Origin: a virus
Strand: one strand, 5' to 3'
DNA: 38,755 bases
IMG/VR virus record: IMGVR_UViG_3300020215_000096
Location: 1-38,755 of that record
Shown: positions 12,716 through 20,442 of the stretch, in pieces
Numbering within the stretch: position 1 is the stretch's first letter
Layout of the letters: each line of letters opens with the position of its first letter
The notes under the pieces: model-generated
Databases searched by the model: none
The model's input: only the letters and a program-made list of their open reading frames with translations
Told to the model about the DNA's origin: nothing
Position numbers and translations under genes: made by a program

Positions 12716-13101
12716 TGTACTTCGCGGTGACGAAATGCCCAATGGAGTACCGCTCGCTGCGGGCGGCCGGCGACACGAAGACGGAGGTCGCCGGGAAGAT
12801 GCGCGCCCTCCACATCAACCTCGGCGAGAGGTTCCCAATCGTCGAGTGGGAGATGTTCCACGTCTACGACTACTACCACTCGATGGCGAAGATCTTCGAG
12901 CACGGCCGGGACGCACTCATCGAGCTGGACCCTGAGCCGCTCGCTGTGACGACGCGGTTCGGCGCGCCCGACGACCTGCCGCTCGAGAGGCGGCCGTTCT
13001 TGGTCGAGGCGCACCGCGTGGATGTCTGGGGAAAGGTTGTCCCAGAGGACGATGTCGACCCCGCGAACGGGGCCGAGACGGTCGCGGAGGTCCCGGCGTG
13101 A
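12715..13101 (+). CDS. Hypothetical protein (128 aa)
   Basis: ATG 12715 overlaps the preceding TGA (TGATG); GTG 12712 would add one residue. The protein looks globular, with an aromatic-rich centre (PIVEWEMFHVYDYYHSMAKIFE) and an acidic C-terminus (EDDVDPANGAETVAEVPA). The N-terminal YFAVTKCPMEYRSLRAAGDT is not linked to any family that I know. Its stop overlaps the GTG of the exonuclease gene (GTGA). Translation coupled to the nuclease suggests use in the same recombination process, but this is inference only. Confidence 0.65.
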   Translation: MYFAVTKCPMEYRSLRAAGDTKTEVAGKMRALHINLGERFPIVEWEMFHVYDYYHSMAKIFEHGRDALIELDPEPLAVTTRFGAPDDLPLERRPFLVEAHRVDVWGKVVPEDDVDPANGAETVAEVPA

Positions 13102-14225
13102 CCCACGCAGAGCACAGCGCCGAAGGGCTCGACGTGATCGAGGAGAACGCGATCAGGCGGAACCAAGCCATGGTCGCGAACATCCTCGGCTTCGACGAGA
13201 ACGACCCGAAGCTCCCGCGGCTGGTCCCGAACACGCCGAGCCCGGAGATCCGGTTCTTGCCGAACTGCGGTGGCACGCCGGATCTGATGCTCCTCGGCCC
13301 GTCCGACGCGGCGGCGATCTGCGGCCTCTCGCCGTACCAGACCGCCCTCGATGTCTACGCCCGGGTCGTCGAGAAGTATCGGGCCCCAGTCTTGCCGCAG
13401 ATGCGGCGAGGGCATCGGTTCCAGGGCGTTGTGCTCGCGTGGATGCGGGAGGAACTCGCCGCCGCCGGCCGGTGCGGCTCCGTCGAGAAGTGGCACGAGA
13501 ACGTCCTCATCGAGGACCGGACGCGTATGTGGCTGCGCGCCAACATGGACGCGTGCGACGACCGCGTGCTGCGGCAGGACGGGCCGGGCGTCGTCCTTGA
13601 GGCGAAGACGCACCGCTCGGCGGACGGCTACGGCCCCGCGTGGAGCGCAGAGGTGCCGGAGCACGAGATGCTCCAGGTGCAGCTCTACCTCCACCTCTCG
13701 AAGGCTGGCGTCGCGTTCCTCGGCGCGCTCTTCGGCCTCGACGACCTGCGCGTGTTCGAGATCCCGCCAGACAGCGATGTCGGGAACCTCGCGCTCGAAG
13801 CCTTGGAGCGGTTCCACCGGGACCACATCCGGGCCCGGAAGCCGCCGCACCCAGGCGGGCCGGCGATCCTCCCGAAGCCGAAGGGGAAGGTCGCCGGCCG
13901 GAAGGCGTCGCCGTGGGAACTCGAGCTCGCGCGCCGCCTCAAGAGCCTCCGAGCCGAGGCGAAGCGCCTCAGCGCGGAGGCGAAGGAGGCCGAGGAGAAG
14001 CTCCGGCGCGGCGTCCACGAGCACGGACCGGTCATCGACGAAGAGGCGGGGCTCCGTATCTCCCTCGCCGCGTGCCGAGGGCGCCCAAAATGGGAGCAGA
14101 TCGCGCGTTGTGTCGCGACGCCGGAGCGCCTGGAGCAACTCGCTGAGGGGCTCCGCGGCGAGAACTACTACCGTATGTCGCTCCGGTGGAAGGGCGAGAA
14201 GGAAGAGGTCGAAGATGAGCGGTAA
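13098..14225 (+). CDS. YqaJ/lambda-Exo-type exonuclease (375 aa)
   Basis: GTG 13098 overlaps the previous stop. The core has GPSDAAAICGLSPYQTALDVY (67-87), RRGHRFQGVVLAWMREE (103-119), NMDACDD with Asp151, VVLEAKTH with Glu168 and Lys170, and MLQVQLYLHL (191-200). These are the PD-(D/E)xK motifs of the YqaJ viral recombinase family, which digests one strand of duplex DNA ends to give a 3' tail. Gln109 stands where this family usually has a metal-binding Glu in 'RGH..E'. The C-terminal third is a charged coiled coil plus a small extra domain. The RecA-like partner gene follows directly. Confidence 0.8.
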   Translation: MTHAEHSAEGLDVIEENAIRRNQAMVANILGFDENDPKLPRLVPNTPSPEIRFLPNCGGTPDLMLLGPSDAAAICGLSPYQTALDVYARVVEKYRAPVLPQMRRGHRFQGVVLAWMREELAAAGRCGSVEKWHENVLIEDRTRMWLRANMDACDDRVLRQDGPGVVLEAKTHRSADGYGPAWSAEVPEHEMLQVQLYLHLSKAGVAFLGALFGLDDLRVFEIPPDSDVGNLALEALERFHRDHIRARKPPHPGGPAILPKPKGKVAGRKASPWELELARRLKSLRAEAKRLSAEAKEAEEKLRRGVHEHGPVIDEEAGLRISLAACRGRPKWEQIARCVATPERLEQLAEGLRGENYYRMSLRWKGEKEEVEDER

Positions 14226-15348
14226 CCAAACGCGTCGAGACGCGGCCCCCGTTGGCCGCAGCAGGATTCAACTGCCAACCGAGAAGACGCCGGCGCGCCC
14301 CGACCTCGCCGGACTCGTGACGGTGCTTTACGGCCCCGCCAAGGTGGGCAAGTCCACCTTCTGCGCGAGCGCCCCAGACGCGCTCTTCATCGCGACCGAG
14401 CCCGGGCTCAACCACCTCGATGTGTATCGAGTCGACGTCACGTCCTGGCTGGAGGTCCAAGATGTCGCCGCGTTGCTGCAGCAAGAGATTCGCGCGGGGA
14501 GGTGCCGGTTCCAGACCGTTATCATCGACACCGCTGACCTCGCCTACGTCCGGTGCCAGGAGCACGTTCTGGGGCAGCAAAAGGTGCTCCACGAGTCGGA
14601 CCTCGGGTTCGGCAAGGGGTGGAGCCTTGTCCAGAACGAGTTCCGGCGAACCATCACACAGATCTCGCAGCTTGGGCTCGGCGTCATCCTTGTGAGCCAC
14701 GCCGACGAGAAGAACGTCGAGGACTTCAGGGGCAACAGGAGGACAAAGATCGTCCCCACGCTGCCGAAGGGCGCGCGAGATGTCGTGCTCGCGATGGCAG
14801 ACGTAATCCTGTTCTGCGACATCATCCAGCGCGACGACGGGTCGTGGCGCCGTGTGGTCCACACGAAGCCGCACAAAGACTTCGAGGCAGGGGACCGAAC
14901 CGGTCGCCTGCCTCCGATCATGGACCTCGACTACGCCTCCGTGATCGCGGCGATGGGGCGCACTTCGCCGGCCGCGGCCCGGCCCCGGGAGCCGCTTGCG
15001 GTCGCGCCGAACCCGCCGGAGACAGAGGCCCAACCACGCGAGGTTGTCGCTCCGTCAATCGATCGACTCCGCGCTGGGCTCGAGAGCCACCTCGCGACGC
15101 CCCCGGCACAGGACGCGCCGCCGGCGTCGAAGAAGCCCTTCGGCGGCCCCCTCGCCGAAGAGATTCTCGCGGTGAAGGACGAGATCGTGGAACTGCTCGG
15201 GCCGAAGCGGGCCGAGGCGGAGTGGAAGCTCAAAGTGCCCAAGGTGAGCGGGGCGACCGAAGAGGCCCGCCGACCCGTTCTCGAGGCGGCGAGGCTTCTC
15301 CTCGCCAAAGCCAAGGCGGACGCAGAGGCGGAGGAGAGTTGCAAGTGA
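14215..15348 (+). CDS. RecA-like ATPase, Sak4 type (377 aa)
   Basis: ATG 14215 lies within the last codons of the exonuclease gene (11-base overlap) behind GAAGGAAGAGG. Walker A is GPAKVGKST (40-48) and Walker B VIIDTADL (102-109), with GVILVSHADEK (156-166) as a sensor-like strand. This is the AAA_24/Sak4 group, RecA-core proteins in phages that promote annealing or strand pairing of single-stranded DNA. About 230 residues form the ATPase. The rest is a Pro/Ala-rich linker and a helical tail. The pairing with a YqaJ nuclease makes a two-component recombination system. A single-strand binding protein is not recognised. Confidence 0.8.
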   Translation: MSGNQTRRDAAPVGRSRIQLPTEKTPARPDLAGLVTVLYGPAKVGKSTFCASAPDALFIATEPGLNHLDVYRVDVTSWLEVQDVAALLQQEIRAGRCRFQTVIIDTADLAYVRCQEHVLGQQKVLHESDLGFGKGWSLVQNEFRRTITQISQLGLGVILVSHADEKNVEDFRGNRRTKIVPTLPKGARDVVLAMADVILFCDIIQRDDGSWRRVVHTKPHKDFEAGDRTGRLPPIMDLDYASVIAAMGRTSPAAARPREPLAVAPNPPETEAQPREVVAPSIDRLRAGLESHLATPPAQDAPPASKKPFGGPLAEEILAVKDEIVELLGPKRAEAEWKLKVPKVSGATEEARRPVLEAARLLLAKAKADAEAEESCK

Positions 15349-16508
15349 AAGCCCCGACGCAGGAAGAGATCCTCCGGCTGCTTCAGCCGAACTGCCACCT
15401 CGAGCCGGAGCTCCGGCCGACGATCTCCCAGCCGTTCAACCTTCGGCCCGAAGCCCGCAGTGGAGCAAGCCCCGAGCAAGGAAGGAGGCCCCAAGTGAAC
15501 GACACCCTTCGCGCCACCGACGCTTCGACGAGCTGGCACAGCTACCCGAAGATCTACAACCTCGGCCACGCTGCGCTCGCGGAGCTGCTCGCCGATCCCG
15601 TGCTCGTCGAGGAGAAGGTCGACGGGTCGCAGTTCAGCTTCGGCGTGATCCACGGCGTGCTCCGCTGCCGCAGCAGGGGTCAGGAGCTCATCGTCGCAGC
15701 GCCCGAGAAGATGTTCGAGCGCGCGGTCACCACGGCGATGATTCTCGCGCCGCGGCTGCGGCCCGGCTGGACGTATCGCGGCGAGTACCTCCAGAAGCCG
15801 AAGCACAACGCGCTTGCGTATGACCGCGTGCCCGCGCAGCACGTCATCCTCTTCGACATCAACCCGGCGCAGGAGACGTACCTCTCGTACGCCGGGAAGG
15901 CTGCGGAGGCTGCGCGCCTCGGACTCGAGGTCGTCCCCGCGCTGCACGACGGGCCGGTCGCATCCGCCGACGAGCTCCGCGCTCTCATCGACCGCGTGTC
16001 CTGCCTCGGCGGCGCGAAGGTCGAGGGGATCGTCGTCAAGAACTACCGCCGGTTCGGGCCCGACAAGAAGGTGCTGATGGGCAAGCACGTCGGCGAGGAC
16101 TTCAAGGAGGTCCACAAGGCCGAGTGGTCGAAGGCGAACCCGACCCGCGGTGACGTGCTCGAGGAGCTCATCCGCATCCATCGCACGCCGGCGCGGTGGC
16201 ACAAGGCGATCCAGCATCTCGCCGAACGCGGCGAACTCGAGACGTCGCCGCGCGACATCGGGAAGCTCATCCCCGAGGTGAAGGCTGACATCGAGGCGGA
16301 GTGCGTCGACGCGATCAAGGAGGCGCTCTGGCGTTGGGCGAAGCCGCACATCCTCCGCGGCGCCACAGCGGGCCTCCCCGACTGGTACAAGCAGCGGCTC
16401 ATCGACAAGCAGTTCGGCGCGCCGATCACGGATGGCCCCAACATGGGACCCGAGCAGAACACGAGCGCGACCGGGGCCACACCCGAGCGCAAGGAGACCT
16501 GCAAGTGA
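15345..16508 (+). CDS. RNA ligase, Rnl2-like (387 aa, or 337 aa from an internal start)
   Basis: GTG 15345 overlaps the preceding stop (GTGA) behind GGAGGAGAG. A second in-frame GTG at 15495 has an equally strong SD (AAGGAGG). The catalytic part begins after the second start: LVEEKVDGSQFSFG holds the lysine that accepts AMP (Lys91, or Lys41 from 15495), TYRGEYL is motif IIIa-like, KVEGIVVKNY is motif IV, and GKHVGEDFK is probably motif V. Such enzymes seal nicks in RNA, often repairing tRNAs cut by host defence. No kinase/phosphatase partner is seen. The C-terminus (about 110 aa) is helical. Confidence 0.8.
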   Translation: MKAPTQEEILRLLQPNCHLEPELRPTISQPFNLRPEARSGASPEQGRRPQVNDTLRATDASTSWHSYPKIYNLGHAALAELLADPVLVEEKVDGSQFSFGVIHGVLRCRSRGQELIVAAPEKMFERAVTTAMILAPRLRPGWTYRGEYLQKPKHNALAYDRVPAQHVILFDINPAQETYLSYAGKAAEAARLGLEVVPALHDGPVASADELRALIDRVSCLGGAKVEGIVVKNYRRFGPDKKVLMGKHVGEDFKEVHKAEWSKANPTRGDVLEELIRIHRTPARWHKAIQHLAERGELETSPRDIGKLIPEVKADIEAECVDAIKEALWRWAKPHILRGATAGLPDWYKQRLIDKQFGAPITDGPNMGPEQNTSATGATPERKETCK

Positions 16509-17578
16509 GCACCGCGACGAACATCGAGTGGACCGACGCCACGTGGAATCCGACGCGCGGCTGCTCGCGCATCTCGACCGGCTGCGAGCGCTGCTACGCC
16601 GAGCGCCAGGCGATCCGGCACGCCGGCCCCGGCCGACCGTACGAGGGACTCGTGCGGATGACGTCGCAGGGGCCGCGCTGGACCGGCGAGGTCCGCGTCG
16701 TCGATCACGCTATCGACGAGCCTCTCTCGTGGCGCGCGCCGCGGCGCGTGTTCGTTGACTCGATGAGCGACCTGTTTCACGAGGCGCTCCCTGACAGCGC
16801 GATCGATCGCGTGCTCGCGACGATGGTGCTCGCGCCGCAACACATCTTTCAGGTGCTGACGAAGCGCGCCTCGCGCATGCATCGGTACCTCTCCGATCCG
16901 AAGCTGTACGGCCGCGTTCTCGACGCCGCTGGTGAGCTGCGTGCCGCGCGCCCGGAGCTCACCGAGATCGGCATCAGCAACCCGTCGACGACCCCGCCGT
17001 CGTGGATCTGGTGGGGCGTGTCCGTCGAAGATCAGGCGAGCGCGGACAAGCGCATCCCGGCGCTCCTCGACACGCCGGCCGCTGTTCGGTTCGTCTCGTA
17101 CGAGCCCGCGATCGCGCCAGTCGACTTCCGTCGCCTCGAGGTCGTCACTCCTGAGCCGCCGCACAAGCCCGGCGTGTGGATCAACGCGCTGACCGGCCAC
17201 GTCTCCGGGCCGGACGAGATGATGCCGCGCCTCGACTGGATCATCATCGGGGGCGAGAGCGGTCAGCACCCACGCCTCTTCGATGCCGCGTGGGCGCGCG
17301 AACTGATCGCGCACGCGCGCGCCGCCGAGCGCGACGGCGTCCGGCCAGCCGTCTTCGTGAAGCAGCTCGGGAAGATCTCGCTCGACACGGACTACCGCGG
17401 GCTCGGGCCGCTCCCGCTGAAGCACCCGAAGGGCGGCGACCCGGCAGAGTGGCCGGAGGACATCCGCGTCCGTGAGTTCCCGCGCGACCGGCGACCCGCG
17501 GCGTACCTCGCGCAGCTCGGGCTCGGCCCGAACCCGCGACTCGAGCAGGGCAAGGGCCAGGAAGGAGCGGAGGGATGA
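16505..17578 (+). CDS. Phage Gp37/Gp68 (DUF5131) family protein (357 aa)
   Basis: GTG 16505 overlaps the RNA ligase stop. The N-terminus IEWTDATWNPTRGCSRISTG then CERCYAE is the family signature, with Cys20, Cys27 and Cys30 able to hold an iron-sulfur cluster. Later blocks also match the family: RRVFVDSMSDLFHE, FQVLTKRASRM, WWGVSVEDQ, DWIIIGGESG and VFVKQLGK. The barrel-like order and three-Cys motif suggest a radical-SAM-like enzyme, but no reaction is proven. It is widespread in phages and mobile islands. The middle has an insert (about 140-165) longer than I would expect. Direct coupling to an RNA ligase suggests a nucleic-acid substrate (inference). Confidence 0.8.
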   Translation: MSTATNIEWTDATWNPTRGCSRISTGCERCYAERQAIRHAGPGRPYEGLVRMTSQGPRWTGEVRVVDHAIDEPLSWRAPRRVFVDSMSDLFHEALPDSAIDRVLATMVLAPQHIFQVLTKRASRMHRYLSDPKLYGRVLDAAGELRAARPELTEIGISNPSTTPPSWIWWGVSVEDQASADKRIPALLDTPAAVRFVSYEPAIAPVDFRRLEVVTPEPPHKPGVWINALTGHVSGPDEMMPRLDWIIIGGESGQHPRLFDAAWARELIAHARAAERDGVRPAVFVKQLGKISLDTDYRGLGPLPLKHPKGGDPAEWPEDIRVREFPRDRRPAAYLAQLGLGPNPRLEQGKGQEGAEG

Positions 17579-17805
17579 GCCGATTCCGGGGCGCTCCGCG
17601 GGGCAACAGGGCCCCAAACGTGACGTTCACGAGGTCCGGTGAGCGCGTCATCCCGAGTCAGCGCGTTCGGGTCCGCGTCGATACCTGGACCGACGAGCGA
17701 CGCGAGGCGGCACGCCAGCGGGCGCGCGAGGCGTGGGCGCGCCGCCGCGCTGCCGCCGGCCCCAGGCCCGCACTTGAGCGCGACTCGAGCGGAGGTGGAG
17801 CGTGA
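17575..17805 (+). CDS. Small arginine-rich protein (76 aa)
   Basis: ATG 17575 overlaps the preceding stop (ATGA). The protein is highly basic (RFRGAPRGNRAPNV, QRVRVRVDTWTDERREAARQ, REAWARRRAAAG), with a short beta-like segment and one helix. Basic composition suggests binding to DNA or RNA. Its GGAGGTGGAG end provides the SD for the next gene. It is the first of ten coupled mini-genes at the end of the rightward unit. No family is recognised. Confidence 0.65.
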   Translation: MSRFRGAPRGNRAPNVTFTRSGERVIPSQRVRVRVDTWTDERREAARQRAREAWARRRAAAGPRPALERDSSGGGA

Positions 17806-17966
17806 TCGAGGTGCTCACAGCTACGGGCCTCGCGCTGCTCGCGTTCGATCTCGCCGAGGTGTTCGGCATCGAGATCGGCAACGCCAGCGCGGCGGCGATC
17901 GGCGTCGGAGCGGGAATACTGGCGGTCCATGCGGCCCGCTGGTCGAAGTCCGGAGGTGCGCGGTGA
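17802..17966 (+). CDS. Small membrane protein (54 aa)
   Basis: GTG 17802 overlaps the preceding TGA and has GGAGGTGGAG upstream. Hydrophobic stretches at about residues 4-21 (VLTATGLALLAFDLAEVF) and 28-46 (NASAAAIGVGAGILAVHAA) suggest two short membrane helices with a small acidic turn, ending in basic RWSKSGGAR. It is coupled to the next gene through GTGA. The role is unknown. Such hairpin-type membrane peptides can be holin-like, but this position is in the early unit. Confidence 0.6.
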   Translation: MIEVLTATGLALLAFDLAEVFGIEIGNASAAAIGVGAGILAVHAARWSKSGGAR

Positions 17967-18514
17967 TCAGCTTGGACCGCATCCTCGACATCGAGCAGAT
18001 GGCCCCGGCGGCGCGGCGCGGCGCCGCACGGGCCCGGGTCGCCGAGGCGATTCTGGAGCTCGCCGACGCGGCACGATCGCTCAAGGCGCGCGTCGCGACG
18101 CTCGAGGCGCAGCTCGCCACGCGCCCAGTGCCGCCGGTGACGGCGGCCGACCTCCTCCAGGCGCTGCGCGAGTATCGCGGCGTCGAGAGCCCGTGTCGCG
18201 TGTGTGGCGGGACGGGCGTCTGCTCGTACGCCAGCACCGCGACCTGGCGCAGCGGCGCGGGCGGCTGCGCGATCACGTCCGACGTGTGCGATCGGTGCTG
18301 GGGCTCCGGCGACGAGACGCGGTCGTGGACGGATCTGCGCGCGCTCGGCGCCCGCGTCGCCGGGCTCGAGGCGCTCATCCGCGAAGCGATGCCGCATCTG
18401 GGCGACGACGGCGCGAGCGAGGTGATGCGGCAGAGGATCGAAGGCGTGCTCAGGCGCTGCCCGGGGACGTCCGTCGAACCGCAGTCGGGCGGGAAAGGAG
18501 CCGACCGTGACTGA
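17963..18514 (+). CDS. DnaJ-type zinc motif protein A (183 aa)
   Basis: GTG 17963 overlaps the preceding stop. The N-terminal 60 residues form a coiled coil (AEAILELADAARSLKARVAT). Residues about 77-115 hold two CxxCxGxG-like elements, CRVCGGTGVC and CDRCWGSG, spaced as in DnaJ/Hsp40 zinc fingers. A second helix follows. The C-terminus (VEPQSGGKGADRD) is encoded by the repeated boundary sequence also seen at the end of the next gene. It probably binds one or two zinc ions. It is one of three such proteins in a row. Partner and function are unknown. Confidence 0.7.
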   Translation: MISLDRILDIEQMAPAARRGAARARVAEAILELADAARSLKARVATLEAQLATRPVPPVTAADLLQALREYRGVESPCRVCGGTGVCSYASTATWRSGAGGCAITSDVCDRCWGSGDETRSWTDLRALGARVAGLEALIREAMPHLGDDGASEVMRQRIEGVLRRCPGTSVEPQSGGKGADRD

Positions 18515-18893
18515 GGTCAGGTTGCCGTGCGGTACCTGTGGAGGCCGGGACTCCGCGGAGTGCCGCAAGTGTCGCGGCTCGGGGCTCGCCGAACCGCCGC
18601 GTCTGGTCGGCGGCGGATACTGGGTCACGCTCGGAGACGGGTCGGGGTTCCCGGCTCCGCGCTACTCGTACGATCTCGAGGGGCGGCTGCGGCACGGTCA
18701 GCTTCAAAAGAACGACCTGTCCGCCGCGGCGTCGTACCTCAACGCGTACCGCGCACTCATCGCCGCCACCGCGCGGCGCCGGGCGAACGTGGTGCGCGCG
18801 ATCCGGGCGGCGGACGTTGAGCCCGAAGACGAGGACGGCTCGAAGCAGGCCGTCGGGCCGCAGTCGGGCGAGAAAGGAGCCGAGCGTGGCTGA
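18479..18893 (+). repeat. Repeated gene-boundary sequence
   Basis: A 36-base sequence at 18479-18514 recurs at 18858-18893 with three differences. Each copy spans the end of one gene, the SD (AAAGGAG) and the GTG of the next. Weaker copies end at 19299 and 20135, sharing GGAGCCGA followed by CGTG. These sequences code for similar tails (PQSGGKGADRD, PQSGEKGAERG, PGGGGADRG). They look like a reusable coupling cassette. Confidence 0.8.
18507..18893 (+). CDS. DnaJ-type zinc motif protein B (128 aa)
   Basis: GTG 18507 overlaps the end of protein A by eight bases. The N-terminus LPCGTCGGRDSAECRKCRGS has CxxCGG and CxxCRGSG, a compact DnaJ-like double zinc knuckle at residues about 8-26. It is followed by a beta-like stretch (GGYWVTLGDGSGF) and a helix with many Arg and Ala. 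The C-terminus VGPQSGEKGAERG repeats that of protein A. Unlike protein A it has no N-terminal coiled coil. Function is not known. Zinc binding is inferred from the spacing. Confidence 0.65.
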   Translation: MTEVRLPCGTCGGRDSAECRKCRGSGLAEPPRLVGGGYWVTLGDGSGFPAPRYSYDLEGRLRHGQLQKNDLSAAASYLNAYRALIAATARRRANVVRAIRAADVEPEDEDGSKQAVGPQSGEKGAERG

Positions 18894-19299
18894 CATCGTG
18901 AAGAGACTCCGCAGAGTCGCTCAGGAGCGGGCGCGGAACGGCGCGAACTACGTCAACACCGTATCCGCTGCCGAGGAGATCGAGCGGCTCCGCGCTCATG
19001 TCGCCGAGCTGGAGGCGCACAACGCGTGGCTCCGCGTGTTCCACTCGCCGCACTTCGACGGGCGCATCAGGCGGGCCGTCGCAGGCGTGGAGCGGTTCCT
19101 CTGCTGCGTCTGCGACGCACCGGCGACGTGCTGGGGCAAGTACGACGACGAGGTCGAGAACTTCTACTGCGACAAGCACTGCGATCACGGGAACGAGGGC
19201 GGCTGGTGCAACCGCCTGCCTGCCCAGGTCGCGCCCGTTGCACGCCCGAACGCGACCAAGGGGCCGCCACCGGGCGGCGGAGGAGCCGATCGTGGGTGA
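18886..19299 (+). CDS. Cysteine-rich coiled-coil protein (137 aa)
   Basis: GTG 18886 lies inside the second boundary repeat. Residues about 25-50 form a coiled coil (AAEEIERLRAHVAELEAHNA), a common N-terminal piece of small phage proteins. The centre carries CCVCDAPATCWG and then YCDKHCDHGNEGGWC, with at least seven Cys and two His suitable for zinc. The tail is proline/glycine-rich and ends GGADRG. No exact family is known. The pattern suggests a self-associating zinc protein related in plan to proteins A and B. Confidence 0.65.
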   Translation: MADIVKRLRRVAQERARNGANYVNTVSAAEEIERLRAHVAELEAHNAWLRVFHSPHFDGRIRRAVAGVERFLCCVCDAPATCWGKYDDEVENFYCDKHCDHGNEGGWCNRLPAQVAPVARPNATKGPPPGGGGADRG

Positions 19300-19624
19300 C
19301 GGGATCCGGTTGAACCGGCCGGCGTACGAGAAGCTGATCGCCGAGGACATCGCGTGGCTCGAAAAGAGCGCGCCGGACACGTTGGAGCGGAAGCACATCC
19401 TCGTGGTGCTGCGCGCCTCCGTGGACCTCTACTACGGCCCGGACCCCGGCGACGCCTGCGCGCGATGCCGTGGGCGCGGCACGAGGACCATCAGCCGCGA
19501 CTACGACGGCGACCCCATCATCCCGTACGAGATGAAGTGCTCGGAGTGCGGAGGGAGCGGCCGGCTCCCGACGGGCTCCGCTGCGACACAGGAGCCGCGT
19601 CCGAGCGGCGAGGAGGCCAAGTGA
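19292..19624 (+). CDS. DnaJ-type zinc motif protein C (110 aa)
   Basis: GTG 19292 overlaps the preceding stop by eight bases. The first half is helical (NRPAYEKLIAEDIAWLEKSA). The second half has CARCRGRGTRTI (about 61-72) and CSECGGSGR (about 89-97), again the DnaJ-like CxxCxGxG pair, separated by a short beta hairpin (SRDYDGDPIIPYEMK). It ends with GEEAK, and the next gene's GTG overlaps its stop. It is the third zinc protein of this kind within 1.7 kb, which suggests duplication and divergence or modular exchange. Confidence 0.65.
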   Translation: MGDGIRLNRPAYEKLIAEDIAWLEKSAPDTLERKHILVVLRASVDLYYGPDPGDACARCRGRGTRTISRDYDGDPIIPYEMKCSECGGSGRLPTGSAATQEPRPSGEEAK

Positions 19625-19875
19625 AGTTTCGCGAACGCCCGAAAGCGGTCAGCGACGTTGATGCCCGGCGGAACGATGACGGCACCTGGACGATCACTGT
19701 GCCGGGATCGAAGCAGGCTCTCGTCGTCTCTGACGCGTACTTGCGCGAGCACTACCAACCCGTCGAGCCGGGCGAGGACCGGCCCTGGCTGACGCTCCAC
19801 TACGAGATCAACAGGGCGCTCGGGTCGTCCCCGACGCAGGAGCCGCACAGGGGCGGAGAGGGAGCTAGTGGATGA
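19621..19875 (+). CDS. Small beta-rich protein (84 aa)
   Basis: GTG 19621 overlaps the preceding TGA. The region VDARRNDDGTWTITVPGSKQ then ALVVSDAYLREHYQPV reads as two or three beta strands and a helix, a compact domain. The last 12 residues (TQEPHRGGEGASG) resemble the tails of neighbouring mini-genes and carry the SD of the next. No known family is seen. Confidence 0.6.
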   Translation: MKFRERPKAVSDVDARRNDDGTWTITVPGSKQALVVSDAYLREHYQPVEPGEDRPWLTLHYEINRALGSSPTQEPHRGGEGASG

Positions 19876-20135
19876 ACGCGCGCATCCGCAAGAAGCACGC
19901 GAAGGTTGGGCCGGTGCAGTCGAGGCGGCGGCGCGCACGCCTGTTCTGGCGGTACGTGTACCGGCGCGGCTCGTTCCGCTGGGGCGATCGCATGTACATC
20001 CGCGTCCTCGCCGCGGGGCGCGACACGCGGATCACCTGCGAGATCCGCTTCGCGGTTGTCGCGGAGACGCCGCTCGACCAGCTCGCAGCGCTCGGCGCGC
20101 GCCCCACTGCCACGAAGGAGCCGAGCCGTGGCTAG
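19872..20135 (+). CDS. Small basic protein (87 aa)
   Basis: ATG 19872 overlaps the previous TGA (ATGA). The first 40 residues are very basic (ARIRKKHAKVGPVQSRRRRA, LFWRYVYRRG). A second part has beta strands (MYIRVLAAGRDTRITCEIRF) and ends in the boundary-like tail ATKEPSRG. Charge suggests nucleic-acid contact. The family is unknown. Confidence 0.6.
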   Translation: MNARIRKKHAKVGPVQSRRRRARLFWRYVYRRGSFRWGDRMYIRVLAAGRDTRITCEIRFAVVAETPLDQLAALGARPTATKEPSRG

Positions 20136-20442
20136 GCGGGATCACTACTTCGATCTCCCAGCTGCGCACGAGGACGATGCGCTGCTGCGCGAGCACATCG
20201 CGCAGGGGAAGGTCCCACCCGGGTGTCTCTTGAGCGGCGTGCGTGTCGGCGGAGCGGTCGCCCTCGGGCGAGACCCCTGCGGCGACTGCGATGGGCCCCG
20301 GATGCGCTGCGGTGGACGGCCGAGAACCGACGGTGGGGGAGGGCACACGTGGGAGCCAGGCGAGAACGACGGCCCGGCCTACCGCCGGGAGCAGCGAAAA
20401 CAGGCCGTGAGCGCCCTCAGGGCGCTGCTGGAGGGCGAGTGA
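20128..20442 (+). CDS. Small hypothetical protein (104 aa)
   Basis: GTG 20128 lies in the last codons of the previous gene (overlap of eight bases), again behind AAGGAGCCGA. The protein has an acidic helix (AAHEDDALLREHIAQG), a middle with three Cys (GCLLSG, DPCGDCDG, RMRCGG) that could form a metal site, and a basic helical end (REQRKQAVSALRALLEGE). The next start GTG overlaps its stop with GGAGG before it. No recognised domain. Confidence 0.6.
   Translation: MARRDHYFDLPAAHEDDALLREHIAQGKVPPGCLLSGVRVGGAVALGRDPCGDCDGPRMRCGGRPRTDGGGGHTWEPGENDGPAYRREQRKQAVSALRALLEGE

Noticed and set aside
14553-15344. Upstream extension of the RNA ligase frame
   Set aside because: It lies out of frame over the RecA-like ATPase, whose Walker motifs are clear.
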